From CAVLDP01 sp963661945 (GTDB lineage: Bacteria; Bacillota; Clostridia; Lachnospirales; Lachnospiraceae): a stretch of 64,000 bases of DNA. How positions within the stretch are numbered: the stretch's first letter is position 1; the number at the start of each line of letters is the position of its first letter. The DNA lies in assembly GCA_963661945.1 (NCBI GenBank), contig CAVLDP010000005.1, positions 37,111 through 101,110 of the forward strand, read 5' to 3'. Under the pieces are notes generated by a model that saw only the letters and a list, made by a program, of their open reading frames with translations, was not told where the DNA came from and searched no databases. Below, in pieces: positions 26,286 to 35,629 of the stretch. Both the position numbers and the translations under genes were made by a program.

Positions 26286-28934
26286 CTATGACATCGCTGA
26301 CAGACGATCCGTAACATCCTTCATCATCTGCTCATACTTCTGCAGCTTAGCCTTCTCCTCTGCCACCTTCTCTTCCGGTGCCTTAGACAGGAACTTCTCA
26401 TTAGAGAGCATTCCCTTAGAACGTGCAAGCTCTTTCTCAAGCTTCTCCTTCTCCTTGGTGAGTCTCTCTCTCTCCTTCTCAAAATCCACAAGATCCTCAA
26501 GTGGTACATAAACAACAGCATCTGGGATAACTACAGATACCGCGTCTGACGGAATACCATCTGTATTCTCAGCAAACTGAACCTCTGATGCGCCAGCAAG
26601 ACCTTGATATGCATCCTGAACACTTCGGAAAGTATCAAGGACCTCTGCAGACTCAGATGTAATAATAACCTTGGCCTTACGGCTTGGTGGTACGTCCATA
26701 TCCTTGCGAAGAGTACGAATACCCTTGACCAAATCCTTGGCACGATCTATTGCAGCTTCCTCTACTGCGAAATGCTTCTCGAGCGCATACTCAGGCCAAG
26801 AAGAAATCATAATTGACTCCTCTTCTGGGCAAAGCGTACAGTAGATCTCCTCTGTGATAAATGGCATATATGGATGAAGCAGCTTCAGTGCATCAGAAAG
26901 TACAGCTCTAAGAGTATAGAGAGCTGCATTTGCAGAAATAGGATTCTCTTCCTTTGCATACATACGAGGCTTCACGATCTCGATATACCAGTCACAGAAT
27001 TCATCCCAAATGAAGTCATATACCTTCTGAACTGCAATACCGAGTTCGAACTTGTCCATATTCTCTGTGACATCGCGAGTCAAGGTATTGCACTTACTGA
27101 TAATCCACTTGTCCGCTGGCTCAAGCTCATCATCCGAAGGCTTATGAAGTTCTACTCCTTCCAGGTTCATCATGATAAATCTGGAAGCATTCCATACCTT
27201 ATTGGCAAAATTACGGCTATTCTCAACACGCTCCCAGTAGAAACGCATATCATTGCCAGGAGCATTACCAGTAATTAAAGTCAGACGAAGTGCATCTGCG
27301 CCATATTTGTCAATGACCTCAAGCGGATCGATACCATTACCAAGAGACTTGGACATCTTCCTTCCCTGATCGTCGCGAACCAGTCCATGGAAGAGAACGG
27401 TCTTAAATGGTCTCTCGCCCATCTGCTCGTATCCTGAGAAGATCATACGAATTACCCAGAAGAAGATGATATCGTAGCCGGTAACCAGCACATCTCCTGG
27501 ATAGAAATAATCAAGATCCTCTGTCTTCTCTGGCCAACCAAGCGTTGAAAATGGCCAAAGAGCAGAAGAGAACCATGTATCAAGCGTATCCTCATCCTGC
27601 GTCATATGTGTGCATCCACACTTCGGGCAGACAGAAGGAGCTTCCTTTGAAACTACGGTCTCACCACAGTCATCACAGTAATAAGCCGGAATTCTATGTC
27701 CCCACCAAAGCTGTCTTGAGATACACCAATCGCGAATATTATCTGTCCAATTGAAGTAGGTCTTATCCATTCTGTTTGGGATAAGCTCAATCTGACCAGA
27801 CTTCACAGCCTCCACAGCAGGCTTAATCATCTCATCCATCTTCACGAACCACTGCTGCTTAATCATAGGCTCAACTGTGGTGTGACATCTATCGTGAGTA
27901 CCAACATTATGAGAATGTGGCACTACCTTCACGAGGAGTCCCGCATCCTTCAGATCTTCCACTAACATCTTGCGGCATTCATAGCGGTCAAGACCAGCGT
28001 ACTTACCCGTATTAGAAGCCATCGTAGCATCATCATTAATAACTACGATCTCCTCTAGGTTGTGGCGTCTACCAACCTCGAAATCGTTAGGGTCATGAGC
28101 TGGTGTAATCTTCACGCAGCCAGTACCAAATTCACGATCTACATAAGAATCAGCAATTACTGGAATCTCTCGGTCTGTACAAGGAAGCTTCAGCATCTTG
28201 CCGACAATATCCTGATATCTCTCATCCTCTGGATTAACAGCAACTGCAGTATCACCAAACAAAGTCTCTGGACGAGTGGTCGCAATCTCTACGAATCTGC
28301 CTTCCTCGCCAACTACTGGATAATTGATATGCCAGAAGAAGCCGTCCTGCTCTTCATGCTCTACCTCTGCATCAGAGATAGATGTCTGGCATACTGGACA
28401 CCAGTTAACAATACGAGAGCCCTTATAAATCCAGCCCTTCTTATGGAGCTTGATGAAGACATCCTGAACCGCTTCAGAGCATCCCTCATCCATAGTGAAT
28501 CTCTCACGCTGCCAGTCTGCAGATGAACCGAGCTTCTTCAGCTGCTTCACAATACGTCCGCCGTATTCTGCTCTCCAATCCCAGCACTTGTCCAAAAACT
28601 CTTCACGAGTCAAATCAGCCTTGTCAATGCCCTGCTCCTTCAGTGCCTGAATAACCTTCACCTCTGTAGCGATTGCTGCATGGTCTGTACCAGGCTGCCA
28701 CAAAGCATTGTAGCCCTGCATTCTCTTATAACGAATCAGAATATCCTGCATCGTATTATCCAGAGCATGGCCCATATGGAGCTGTCCTGTAATATTAGGA
28801 GGTGGCATAACGATGGTAAATGGCTTCTTGGAGCGATCTACCTCTGCATGAAAATATCCATTGTCTTCCCATTTCTTATATAAGCGGTCCTCAAGTCCCT
28901 TCGGATCGTATGTCTTAGCAAGTTCCTTACTCAC
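26286..28934 (-). CDS. valS: Valyl-tRNA synthetase
   Basis: 882 residues. Charges tRNA-Val. PPPNITGQLHMGHALD near residue 45 holds the HIGH-type motif (HMGH), the editing domain shows ATTRPETLFGDTAVAV, the catalytic motif KMSKSLGNGIDP lies near residue 530, and a C-terminal coiled-coil arm (ERERLTKEKEKLEKELAR) is typical of ValRS. I start at the GTG (28932-28934), giving MSKELAKTYDP, with GGAG nine bases upstream; a TTG 16 codons earlier lacks support. It has its own promoter at 29029-29057 and probably leads the operon continuing to cysE. Confidence 0.97.
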   Translation of the reverse strand: MSKELAKTYDPKGLEDRLYKKWEDNGYFHAEVDRSKKPFTIVMPPPNITGQLHMGHALDNTMQDILIRYKRMQGYNALWQPGTDHAAIATEVKVIQALKEQGIDKADLTREEFLDKCWDWRAEYGGRIVKQLKKLGSSADWQRERFTMDEGCSEAVQDVFIKLHKKGWIYKGSRIVNWCPVCQTSISDAEVEHEEQDGFFWHINYPVVGEEGRFVEIATTRPETLFGDTAVAVNPEDERYQDIVGKMLKLPCTDREIPVIADSYVDREFGTGCVKITPAHDPNDFEVGRRHNLEEIVVINDDATMASNTGKYAGLDRYECRKMLVEDLKDAGLLVKVVPHSHNVGTHDRCHTTVEPMIKQQWFVKMDEMIKPAVEAVKSGQIELIPNRMDKTYFNWTDNIRDWCISRQLWWGHRIPAYYCDDCGETVVSKEAPSVCPKCGCTHMTQDEDTLDTWFSSALWPFSTLGWPEKTEDLDYFYPGDVLVTGYDIIFFWVIRMIFSGYEQMGERPFKTVLFHGLVRDDQGRKMSKSLGNGIDPLEVIDKYGADALRLTLITGNAPGNDMRFYWERVENSRNFANKVWNASRFIMMNLEGVELHKPSDDELEPADKWIISKCNTLTRDVTENMDKFELGIAVQKVYDFIWDEFCDWYIEIVKPRMYAKEENPISANAALYTLRAVLSDALKLLHPYMPFITEEIYCTLCPEEESIMISSWPEYALEKHFAVEEAAIDRAKDLVKGIRTLRKDMDVPPSRKAKVIITSESAEVLDTFRSVQDAYQGLAGASEVQFAENTDGIPSDAVSVVIPDAVVYVPLEDLVDFEKERERLTKEKEKLEKELARSKGMLSNEKFLSKAPEEKVAEEKAKLQKYEQMMKDVTDRLSAMS

Positions 28935-28993
28935 GTCTTCTATCTCCAATCTATCCTTACTAACGGTGTGAAAGCCTGTCAAAAAGGCCCAAA

Positions 28994-29008
28994 TAGGCAG
29001 AATGCCTA
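28994..29008 (-). other. Short hairpin in the valS leader
   Basis: TAGGCA-GAA-TGCCTA, a perfect 6-3-6 inverted repeat in the roughly 90-base 5' UTR, followed within ten bases on the minus strand by five U residues. Could be a weak terminator or pause site. No T-box sequence is visible in this leader. Confidence 0.4.
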
Positions 29009-29028
29009 CAAAACACCTACTTTATATA

Positions 29029-29057
29029 ATCATAGTAAAAGGCCGCCGCAAAGTCAA
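29029..29057 (-). promoter_or_regulatory. Promoter of valS
   Basis: TTGACT (29057-29052), 17-base spacer, TATGAT (29034-29029). The spacer is also the 3' arm of the terminator for the upstream glycosyltransferase genes. Confidence 0.8.
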
Positions 29058-29079
29058 CCAAACAAGGCCTTTGCGACGG
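29043..29079 (-). terminator. Terminator of the 29097-33166 glycan gene cluster
   Basis: Minus strand: CCGTCGCAAAG pairs with CTTTGCGGCGG (one G-U) around a 15-base loop, followed by CCTTTTACT. It overlaps the -35 and spacer of the valS promoter. Confidence 0.65.
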
Positions 29080-29096
29080 TCATTTTTTGCGAAATT

Positions 29097-30098
29097 CTAT
29101 GCCCACAGGCGGAACCAGAAATCATGATGTTCTCGGATGAATCCATGCCCCTTGTAATAAGCCATCCGATAGCCCTTGCCATGATGCTTGAGATTCAGGA
29201 AGCCCTCGAGATTATCCTTCACATCCTCTGGCAGATTGGGAATCTGTAATAGCTGATGTGCAGACTGATAGAGGCGATTATGAAAAGCCTTCTTCTTACG
29301 ATACATCTGTCCAGAGAAGAATTCGTGAAAATTCCTCTTAATCCGCTCTTCTGTCGTCTCTTCTTCTACCGCGCCCATCTGATTCTCTCCATGTACACGG
29401 TAACAGAGAAGTGATAGATCAATGTAACGTATCACTCCAAAGATGGAAGATAGCATAAGAATCCAGCTGTCATGCATCTCGATCTCATCCAGATAGGTAT
29501 ATTGAAGTGAGAGATCTCGAAGCGGCCGATTGATAAGCATGGTGCAGCCTGCTGCTGGATTATCAATCATAATCTCCTGATAGCTGAGTCGATATGGATT
29601 CCTACCCATGTATGCATGAAAGGATGGAGCAATCATATTCATCTGTCCATCGCAAACCGTCATATCGTGGTAGACACAAAAAGGTGTTGAAATCCTCGAT
29701 GAAGAAACGGATAAATCAAGCGCCTTCGCCTTCATCTGCTCATTAATGAAGACCTCTTCATTCTCCAGGGTGCGCATCTCATTCAGAGAATCAATAATCT
29801 TATTCGGCAGCCAGACATCATCCTGATCTGCAAAGAAATAATAATCCGCATCTACTCGCTCGAGAAGAGAGAGAAAATTCGCCTTGCTGGAGCCAGTCGG
29901 TGGATAATCTAAGATAACATACTGCTTCGGTGAGCGAAGAACATAGTCAAGGATGATCTCCCTCGTATTGTCTGTCGATCCATCATCATGTACATAACAG
30001 ACAAAATTCTGATAAGACTGTAATTCCAGAGACCGAAGCATCTCGCTTATGTATTTCTCACCATTATAGGTTGCAAGTAAAATCGCCACTCGTTCCAT
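29097..30098 (-). CDS. Family 2 glycosyltransferase (rhamnosyltransferase-like)
   Basis: 333 residues. GT-A start VAILLATYNGEKYISEML, HDDGSTDNT near residue 38, and the acceptor/metal motif ADQDDVWLPNKI near residue 90; a conserved NPAAGCTM segment and MHDSWILML later are typical of rhamnosyl- and related GT2 enzymes. Soluble, acting at the inner membrane face. Donor sugar is not determined. GAGG seven bases before the ATG. Last gene of a five-gene minus-strand cluster and followed by a terminator. Confidence 0.9.
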   Translation of the reverse strand: MERVAILLATYNGEKYISEMLRSLELQSYQNFVCYVHDDGSTDNTREIILDYVLRSPKQYVILDYPPTGSSKANFLSLLERVDADYYFFADQDDVWLPNKIIDSLNEMRTLENEEVFINEQMKAKALDLSVSSSRISTPFCVYHDMTVCDGQMNMIAPSFHAYMGRNPYRLSYQEIMIDNPAAGCTMLINRPLRDLSLQYTYLDEIEMHDSWILMLSSIFGVIRYIDLSLLCYRVHGENQMGAVEEETTEERIKRNFHEFFSGQMYRKKKAFHNRLYQSAHQLLQIPNLPEDVKDNLEGFLNLKHHGKGYRMAYYKGHGFIREHHDFWFRLWA

Positions 30099-30107
30099 TG
30101 CTGAACC

Positions 30108-31004
30108 TCATCGATTAAATCCCAAATACGTCCCCGTCCTAATCTTGAAAATTAAATTAGGAATTAATATATCCATTCTTCGCAGTGCAAGCTTCATCTT
30201 GCCAGGAAGTGATGCCTTGCGGAAGGAAGCCTTGTAATGAAGCATATCCTCAAGCCGATTCAAGTCATCCTCCGGTGCCACGTGATCTTGCCTCATAAAT
30301 TCAATAAATTGATAGCTGGATTCATCTGTGACGGATGTGTCACTTGATAGATTCTGGCTCGTAAAATGATGCGTATATAGTGGCTCATCCAGATAGAGAA
30401 ATGGTACACCAAGTTCAAGTAAGAGAATCCACAGGAAATAATCATCCGCTCCATTTCTGGTACAAGGATGCGTAATCCAGTAATCTGGAATCAGTGACCG
30501 CGGAATCAGGCACTGGCCTGGTGAGATAATCTGCGTACCAATTGTTAAATATGTATTTAAGTTTCCAACCAGGGATTTGTGATATGGCTTTCGATACCAA
30601 AGATTAGAAACATTCTCCTGTTCCAGGATCGCATTCGAGACAATCACCTGGTAGCCAGCCTCCATGTCAAGACCACGAATGAAGCTAAGAAAGCAGGAAA
30701 TTGCATCCTCTCTCAGATAATCATCCTGATCCAGGAAGAGAACATAGTCTCCCTTTGCTTCCAGAAGTCCATGAATTCGGCTGGCATGAATTCCAAGATT
30801 TCGATCATTTGCTATCACATGCCAGTTGCGCTTTGCCGCCACTCTCCCCTGCAATTTCACGACAGTATCTGGACTGTCGTTAATAATAAGAACTTCCAGG
30901 GAATCCTCGCTAGACAGAGCCTCCTCATTCCCAAGAAGCATCTGCTGGTATTTCTCCATGTATTCATTTCCAAGGTAAAAGGGTGTAATCACCGATACCA
31001 GCAT
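30108..31004 (-). CDS. Family 2 glycosyltransferase
   Basis: 298 residues. VSVITPFYLGNEYME at the start, LIINDSPD near residue 44, NLGIHASRIHGLLEAKGDYV, and the DQDD motif near residue 98. ADDYFLWILLLELG is a GT2-type acceptor-side segment. C-terminal part is basic and helical. AGGAGAG lies about ten bases before the ATG, and the DUF4422 gene ends two bases upstream, so these are coupled. Substrate unknown; an extender enzyme of a surface glycan is the likely role. Confidence 0.88.
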   Translation of the reverse strand: MLVSVITPFYLGNEYMEKYQQMLLGNEEALSSEDSLEVLIINDSPDTVVKLQGRVAAKRNWHVIANDRNLGIHASRIHGLLEAKGDYVLFLDQDDYLREDAISCFLSFIRGLDMEAGYQVIVSNAILEQENVSNLWYRKPYHKSLVGNLNTYLTIGTQIISPGQCLIPRSLIPDYWITHPCTRNGADDYFLWILLLELGVPFLYLDEPLYTHHFTSQNLSSDTSVTDESSYQFIEFMRQDHVAPEDDLNRLEDMLHYKASFRKASLPGKMKLALRRMDILIPNLIFKIRTGTYLGFNR

Positions 31005-31006
31005 AC

Positions 31007-31804
31007 TTAAAAGCTCTCCTTATATTTCTTGCCCAAAAACTTCGCTGCCAGGAATGAACTTCCCTTCTTCCACCAATTAGTGCTCTCCATCGGAAGATAA
31101 CGAATCTCCCTAATTCGAACTCCCGACTTCTCCTTCTCGAGGAGCCAGGCATTGAATAAGATCTCACTCACGCGTCCATAGAGTCTCATCTCAAAGGATG
31201 ACATCTGACTCATATCAATTCTGCGCTCTAACTCCAGAAGTATCGTAAAAAGCCAATTGCAATATTCGTCCACATATTCCCTCTTCATGAGGAACATATT
31301 GAACATATAGCCCCAGCTTCTGTCATAAACCTCATCAAGCGCCGCCAAGTAGCTTGGGTATTTCTCTGCAACGACCTCTCTGGCCTTATCTAGATGCGCG
31401 CTGTCCAGCGTATGACCATAATGAGAATAAAGGCTCTCAATCACATAATGTCTCTTCCTCGGCACGATAATATCCGAAGTAAGAAGAAGAGCCTCTGCCT
31501 CCTCTCCTGTTAGAAGAGAATCCATCTTGTCGTGATGATGACGAAACCAGGCAGATTTGCAAGTGAAATGCCTGCGATAATGTACAAGTCCCAGAGCATC
31601 ATAGGAAAGATTCTTCCAGCCGAAATAAAGGCCTGTCAATTCGCAGTATCTATCATTCTTTCCAGAAATATGATCTCCCTTATTGTCCTGGCAAAAGCCT
31701 GCTATCTCCTCCTTGCCTTCCGCGCCAACCTGAATAGGCAGATACATCGGATCCTCAGGCATAGGATATGGCTTATGCGCAGCCACAAGTAGCTTAATAT
31801 CCAT
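31007..31804 (-). CDS. DUF4422-domain glycosyltransferase
   Basis: 265 residues. DIKLLVAAHKPYPMP at the start and the run SGKNDRYCELTGLYFGWKN followed by GLVHYRRHF are the hallmark of DUF4422, a family found in capsule and exopolysaccharide clusters and regarded as glycosyltransferases. Later YSHYGHTLDSAHLD and WGYMFNMFLMKRE match the family. The ATG at 31802-31804 starts the domain exactly, with GGAG eleven bases upstream; an upstream in-frame start would add 21 non-family residues. Sits between a 45-residue membrane protein and a GT2 enzyme. Confidence 0.85.
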   Translation of the reverse strand: MDIKLLVAAHKPYPMPEDPMYLPIQVGAEGKEEIAGFCQDNKGDHISGKNDRYCELTGLYFGWKNLSYDALGLVHYRRHFTCKSAWFRHHHDKMDSLLTGEEAEALLLTSDIIVPRKRHYVIESLYSHYGHTLDSAHLDKAREVVAEKYPSYLAALDEVYDRSWGYMFNMFLMKREYVDEYCNWLFTILLELERRIDMSQMSSFEMRLYGRVSEILFNAWLLEKEKSGVRIREIRYLPMESTNWWKKGSSFLAAKFLGKKYKESF

Positions 31805-31884
31805 AAAAATTCTATCTCCGCATACATAAAAAGGCACAGATTGCGTCATCCACAATTCTGCGCCCAATCCATGTTAATTCCTGC

Positions 31885-32022
31885 TTAGTCTTCTTCGGAT
31901 TCTTCATCACTTACGATAGCTGCAGTTGCGCCAGCAACCGATGCTACAACAACGACTACAGCAATAATCACAACTAGTAGAATAAGAATCCCAAAGAAAA
32001 TTAAAAACCCCGTCTCTGTCAT
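31885..32022 (-). CDS. Small single-pass membrane protein with acidic tail (45 residues)
   Basis: Open frame from ATG (32022) to TAA with GAGAGG eight bases upstream. The product has a five-residue head (MTETG), one long hydrophobic helix of about 30 residues rich in Val and Ile, then a GATAAIVSD turn and a C-terminal ESEED tail. No family recognised. It lies inside the glycosyltransferase cluster, so it may be a small regulator or anchor of the neighbouring enzymes; this is inference from position. Confidence 0.65.
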   Translation of the reverse strand: MTETGFLIFFGILILLVVIIAVVVVVASVAGATAAIVSDEESEED

Positions 32023-32086
32023 GAAGTACACCTCTCTTCTTAGATACTAAAATTATACACATTTCACTATAGAAAATGCAAGAAAT

Positions 32087-33166
32087 CTAGCGAATCTGTT
32101 TGAGCCTATTGTATAGGCCGCTGTGCTTTGTCTTGACGAAATGAATAGCTTTCGCCCTCCGAAGAATCTTCTTCGTCTCCCCATTTGCAATCGGCTGATA
32201 GAGGAAAGCAACCGAACGAGAGCTGCCTCGAAGTGAAGTCCTAAGTGATAAATAAAGGTCAGAACGATATTCTTCCTCTATCTTCTGCATAATCAAAAGA
32301 TCCTTCGCACCATGTGTGAGCTCTCTCTCAACCATAGACAGGAAGCTTCGAAAATAAAAGGATGCCATGTAGGAGAGAATTGTCTCATTTAGACTGCCCC
32401 ATTCCTCTTGTTGCTTCAAGAAGGCCTGAATCCTCGTCTTCTGAAGTTCCATATAATCTGGCAGATATTTGGCAGTCAGGCGAACCTGACCTGAATTCCT
32501 GTAATGGTAGAGGCGGTCCCCCAGAATATAGAGCGACTTCACATGATAGAAGGTCTCGATATTAAATAAGATATCCTCCACATGAGTAATCGAAGGATAC
32601 TGCAGCTGATTCTCGATTAGAAGACTTCTCTTATAGGCCTTGTTCCAAGGATAGCCGTACATAGTCTCCTCTTCAAGAGCCTGTACTAAAAGATGGATTC
32701 GATCCAAATCAGTAGTATATTCTGTCGGAAGGCCATGATCAATCGTGTAGATAATCTGCCCATCCAAATCATAATAATCCTCATGCAGAGAATAGACTAC
32801 TGCATCCGCCTCATGAAGGCTAAGTGCTTCCGCAAGACGCTCTAGTAGATTCAGCTCGTAGGTATCATCTGGATCAAGGAATAATACATAGTCTCCCTTA
32901 GCCTCGGCAAGCCCAACATTTCTGGCATGACTGACACCCTGATTATCATCAAGATGAATTATTCGAATCTCTGGCCGTTCCCCTGCCCGGCTTATCGTCT
33001 CGTCATGGAATTTCATCCCTTCTGCAACCGATAATGTCTCATCTGTCGAGCAGTCATCTACAATAATGAGCTCAAAATCTCTATAGGTCTGTCTATAAAT
33101 ACAAGAAATTGCCTCTCCAATAAATTCTGCAACATTATAGGAAGGCATAATAATACTAAATCTCAA
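32087..33166 (-). CDS. Family 2 glycosyltransferase
   Basis: 359 residues. SIIMPSYNVAEFIGEAI, IIVDDCSTDET near residue 37, NVGLAEAKGDYVLFLDPDDT near residue 88 with the DPDD metal motif: a typical GT2 enzyme of the EpsJ/WcaA type. The start is a TTG with AAAGGAG ten bases upstream. First gene of the cluster, with an extended -10 promoter just upstream and the iron-operon terminator beyond it. C-terminal half is helical and basic, likely membrane-associated. Confidence 0.9.
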   Translation of the reverse strand: MRFSIIMPSYNVAEFIGEAISCIYRQTYRDFELIIVDDCSTDETLSVAEGMKFHDETISRAGERPEIRIIHLDDNQGVSHARNVGLAEAKGDYVLFLDPDDTYELNLLERLAEALSLHEADAVVYSLHEDYYDLDGQIIYTIDHGLPTEYTTDLDRIHLLVQALEEETMYGYPWNKAYKRSLLIENQLQYPSITHVEDILFNIETFYHVKSLYILGDRLYHYRNSGQVRLTAKYLPDYMELQKTRIQAFLKQQEEWGSLNETILSYMASFYFRSFLSMVERELTHGAKDLLIMQKIEEEYRSDLYLSLRTSLRGSSRSVAFLYQPIANGETKKILRRAKAIHFVKTKHSGLYNRLKQIR

Positions 33167-33186
33167 GATAATATCTCCTTTTGATT

Positions 33187-33195
33187 ATTATATCA
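33187..33195 (-). promoter_or_regulatory. Extended -10 promoter for the 29097-33166 cluster
   Basis: TGATATAAT on the minus strand, about 20 bases before the TTG start of the first glycosyltransferase; weak TTACGA 17 bases further upstream. Confidence 0.5.
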
Positions 33196-33224
33196 ATTAA
33201 GACACCTCATCGTAAATAACAAAA

Positions 33225-33260
33225 GACCACCCTGTCCTAACCAAAAGAGACAAGGTGGTC
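33225..33260 (-). terminator. Terminator of the feo operon
   Basis: GACCACCCTGTC pairs with GACAAGGTGGTC (one G-U on the minus strand) around a 12-base loop, followed on the minus strand by TTTTGTTATTT. Confidence 0.85.
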
Positions 33261-33297
33261 CTCCCATTATCTATCTATTACCCAATACAAAAGGCTT

Positions 33298-33444
33298 CTA
33301 GTGGCAGCCGCCACATTTGCTGCAGTCTCCTCCGCAGCCGCCGTCTAAGCCACGGCCAGCCTTAACATTTTTCACCATGAAACGAATGATTAGAATAAGA
33401 ATCAGAGCGACAATCAATAGAACAATAATATCTGCAATACTCAT
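33298..33444 (-). CDS. FeoB-associated Cys-rich membrane protein
   Basis: 48 residues. One N-terminal membrane helix (IIVLLIVALILILIIRF) then a short tail with GGCGGDCSKCGGCH, the cysteine pattern of the FeoB-associated Cys-rich family. Always found next to feoB in Clostridia; thought to assist ferrous iron uptake, possibly by binding iron or a cluster on the inner face. It follows feoB by 40 bases and is followed by the operon terminator. Confidence 0.88.
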   Translation of the reverse strand: MSIADIIVLLIVALILILIIRFMVKNVKAGRGLDGGCGGDCSKCGGCH

Positions 33445-33484
33445 AATTACACCTCATTTCATATCATGGAGTTTGAGACAGCTA

Positions 33485-35614
33485 CTAGGCTGTCTTCTTA
33501 TTTGGATTCTTCCTGAATAGTAAGTATAGCGAACCAATCAGAAGAATTACAGCGATTACAGTCCAAATAGAGAATGCAACCTGGCCAATTGCAAGGCCAA
33601 TCAGCTGGTAAACCATCAGAGTTACACAGTAAGCTGCTACGTTCTGGAAGATAACAGCAAACCAGAAGAACTTACGATCATTTGCTTCCTTGGCCAGGGT
33701 AGAAAGAGCTGCCAGGCAAGGAGAATCAAAGAGGTTAAATACCAGGAAGGATACAGCAATCATGGTTGTTGGGAAGAAGGCAGCAAACTGATCATGCATA
33801 GATACTGCATACTCTTCTACCTCACCAAGACCTGCAAGTACGCCCATGGTAGATACGATACCTTCCTTTGCAACGAAACCAGATAATGCAGCTGCAACTG
33901 CCTGCCAGGTGTTGAATCCAAGTGGCACGAAGATAACAGCAATAGCACTACCAATGATTGCTAAGAAGCAGTCGTCGGTCTCAACCATACCGAAGGTGCC
34001 ATTTGCGATACCGAATGTTCCGAGGAACCACATAACTGCACAGCAGAGGAAGAGGATTGTTCCGGCCTTCTTAAGGAATGCCCATACTCTCTCCCATACA
34101 TGAAGGAGCACGCCCTTAAGGGATGGAATATGATACTGAGGAAGCTCCATAACGAATGGTGCTGTGTCTCCAGCAAACATCTCTGTCTTCTTCAGGATGA
34201 TGCAGTAGCAGATGGTAAGTGCAATTCCCATGAAGTACATAAGAGGAGCCATCCACCAGCATCCTTCTGGCATGATAAATGTAGCAATCAAGGCGATAAC
34301 AGGAAGTTTCGCACCGCAAGGGATGTTCGTCACTGTCATCATTGTCATACGACGGTCCTTCTCATTCTCAATGGTACGAGTTGCCATGATACCAGGAACA
34401 CCGCAGCCAGAACCAATCAGGAAAGGAATAAAGGACTTTCCAGACAGACCAAAGTTACGGAAGATACGGTCCATAATGAAAGCAACACGAGCCATGTATC
34501 CACAATCTTCTAAGATTGATAAGAAGAAGAATACGATAGCCATCTGAGGAGCAAATCCGATTGGTGCAGCGATACCACCGATGATACCGTCTACCACAAG
34601 GGATACTACCCAGTCTGCGCAGCCAGCGCCTTCAAGCAATGACTGAACACCAGGCTGAATCCAAGCACCAAATAAGGTGTCATTAGTCCAATCTGTCACA
34701 ATCGTTCCCAGAGAGGATACTGCTACCCAATAGATAAATACCATAAGAATCGCAAAGATTGGGAGTGCCAACCAGCGGTTCGTTACAACGCGATCAATCT
34801 TATCTGAGGTTGAAGCAGATCTCTTAGCCTTCTTGATGCAATTGCCAATGATACCGGTGATATAGTTATATCTCTCACCAGTGATGATAGATTCTGCATC
34901 ATCATCCATCTCTTCCTCGCAAGATGCGATATCTGAATCAATGTGATCAATCTGGTCCTTGGTCAGATTCAGCTTCTCCTGAACCTTCTCATCGCGCTCA
35001 AAGAGCTTGATTGCATACCATCTCTGGATGGTCTCGTCCATATCATGAAGAACCAATTCCTCGATATGAGCAAGTGCATGCTCCACGCAACCTGAATAAC
35101 TATGCTTTGGCTTGAATGCCTTCTTAGCCTTAGCCACATCGATTGCCTTGTCAAGAGCCTTCTCAATGCCATCTGCCTTCAGAGCAGAGATTGGAATAAC
35201 AGGTGCGCCCATTGCTTCTTCCATCTTCTCAGGCTTCAGCTCATCGCCATTCTTGTCTACAAGGTCCATCATATTAACAGCAATAACCACTGGAATACCC
35301 AGCTCTACTAACTGAGTTGTCAGATAGAGGTTACGCTCTAGGTTCGTACCATCTACAATATTAAGAATAGCATCTGGAGTCTCATCTACCAGGTAATTAC
35401 GAGCAACTACCTCCTCCAGAGTGTATGGTGATAAGGAATAAATACCAGGAAGGTCAGTGATTATTACATCCTTGTTCTTCTTGTATGTTCCTTCTTTCTT
35501 CTCAACAGTAACGCCAGGCCAGTTACCAACATACTGGTTAGAACCGGTCAAAGCATTAAACAGAGTCGTCTTACCGCAGTTTGGATTACCTGCGAGTGCA
35601 ATACGAATGCTCAT
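33485..35614 (-). CDS. feoB: Ferrous iron transport protein B
   Basis: 709 residues. N-terminal GTPase domain with G1 GNPNCGKTTLFNALTG, G3 DLPGIYSL, G4 NMMD, then the helical GDI-like spacer, and a polytopic C-terminal part with the two gate repeats (GSGCGVPGIMATR near residue 400 and GFVAKEGIVSTMG near residue 590). Moves Fe2+ across the membrane. GGAGGAG lies nine bases before the ATG. The two FeoA genes precede it with short gaps, and transcription starts from the iron-type promoter at 36151-36179. Confidence 0.97.
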   Translation of the reverse strand: MSIRIALAGNPNCGKTTLFNALTGSNQYVGNWPGVTVEKKEGTYKKNKDVIITDLPGIYSLSPYTLEEVVARNYLVDETPDAILNIVDGTNLERNLYLTTQLVELGIPVVIAVNMMDLVDKNGDELKPEKMEEAMGAPVIPISALKADGIEKALDKAIDVAKAKKAFKPKHSYSGCVEHALAHIEELVLHDMDETIQRWYAIKLFERDEKVQEKLNLTKDQIDHIDSDIASCEEEMDDDAESIITGERYNYITGIIGNCIKKAKRSASTSDKIDRVVTNRWLALPIFAILMVFIYWVAVSSLGTIVTDWTNDTLFGAWIQPGVQSLLEGAGCADWVVSLVVDGIIGGIAAPIGFAPQMAIVFFFLSILEDCGYMARVAFIMDRIFRNFGLSGKSFIPFLIGSGCGVPGIMATRTIENEKDRRMTMMTVTNIPCGAKLPVIALIATFIMPEGCWWMAPLMYFMGIALTICYCIILKKTEMFAGDTAPFVMELPQYHIPSLKGVLLHVWERVWAFLKKAGTILFLCCAVMWFLGTFGIANGTFGMVETDDCFLAIIGSAIAVIFVPLGFNTWQAVAAALSGFVAKEGIVSTMGVLAGLGEVEEYAVSMHDQFAAFFPTTMIAVSFLVFNLFDSPCLAALSTLAKEANDRKFFWFAVIFQNVAAYCVTLMVYQLIGLAIGQVAFSIWTVIAVILLIGSLYLLFRKNPNKKTA

Positions 35615-35629
35615 GAACTCATTCTCCTC

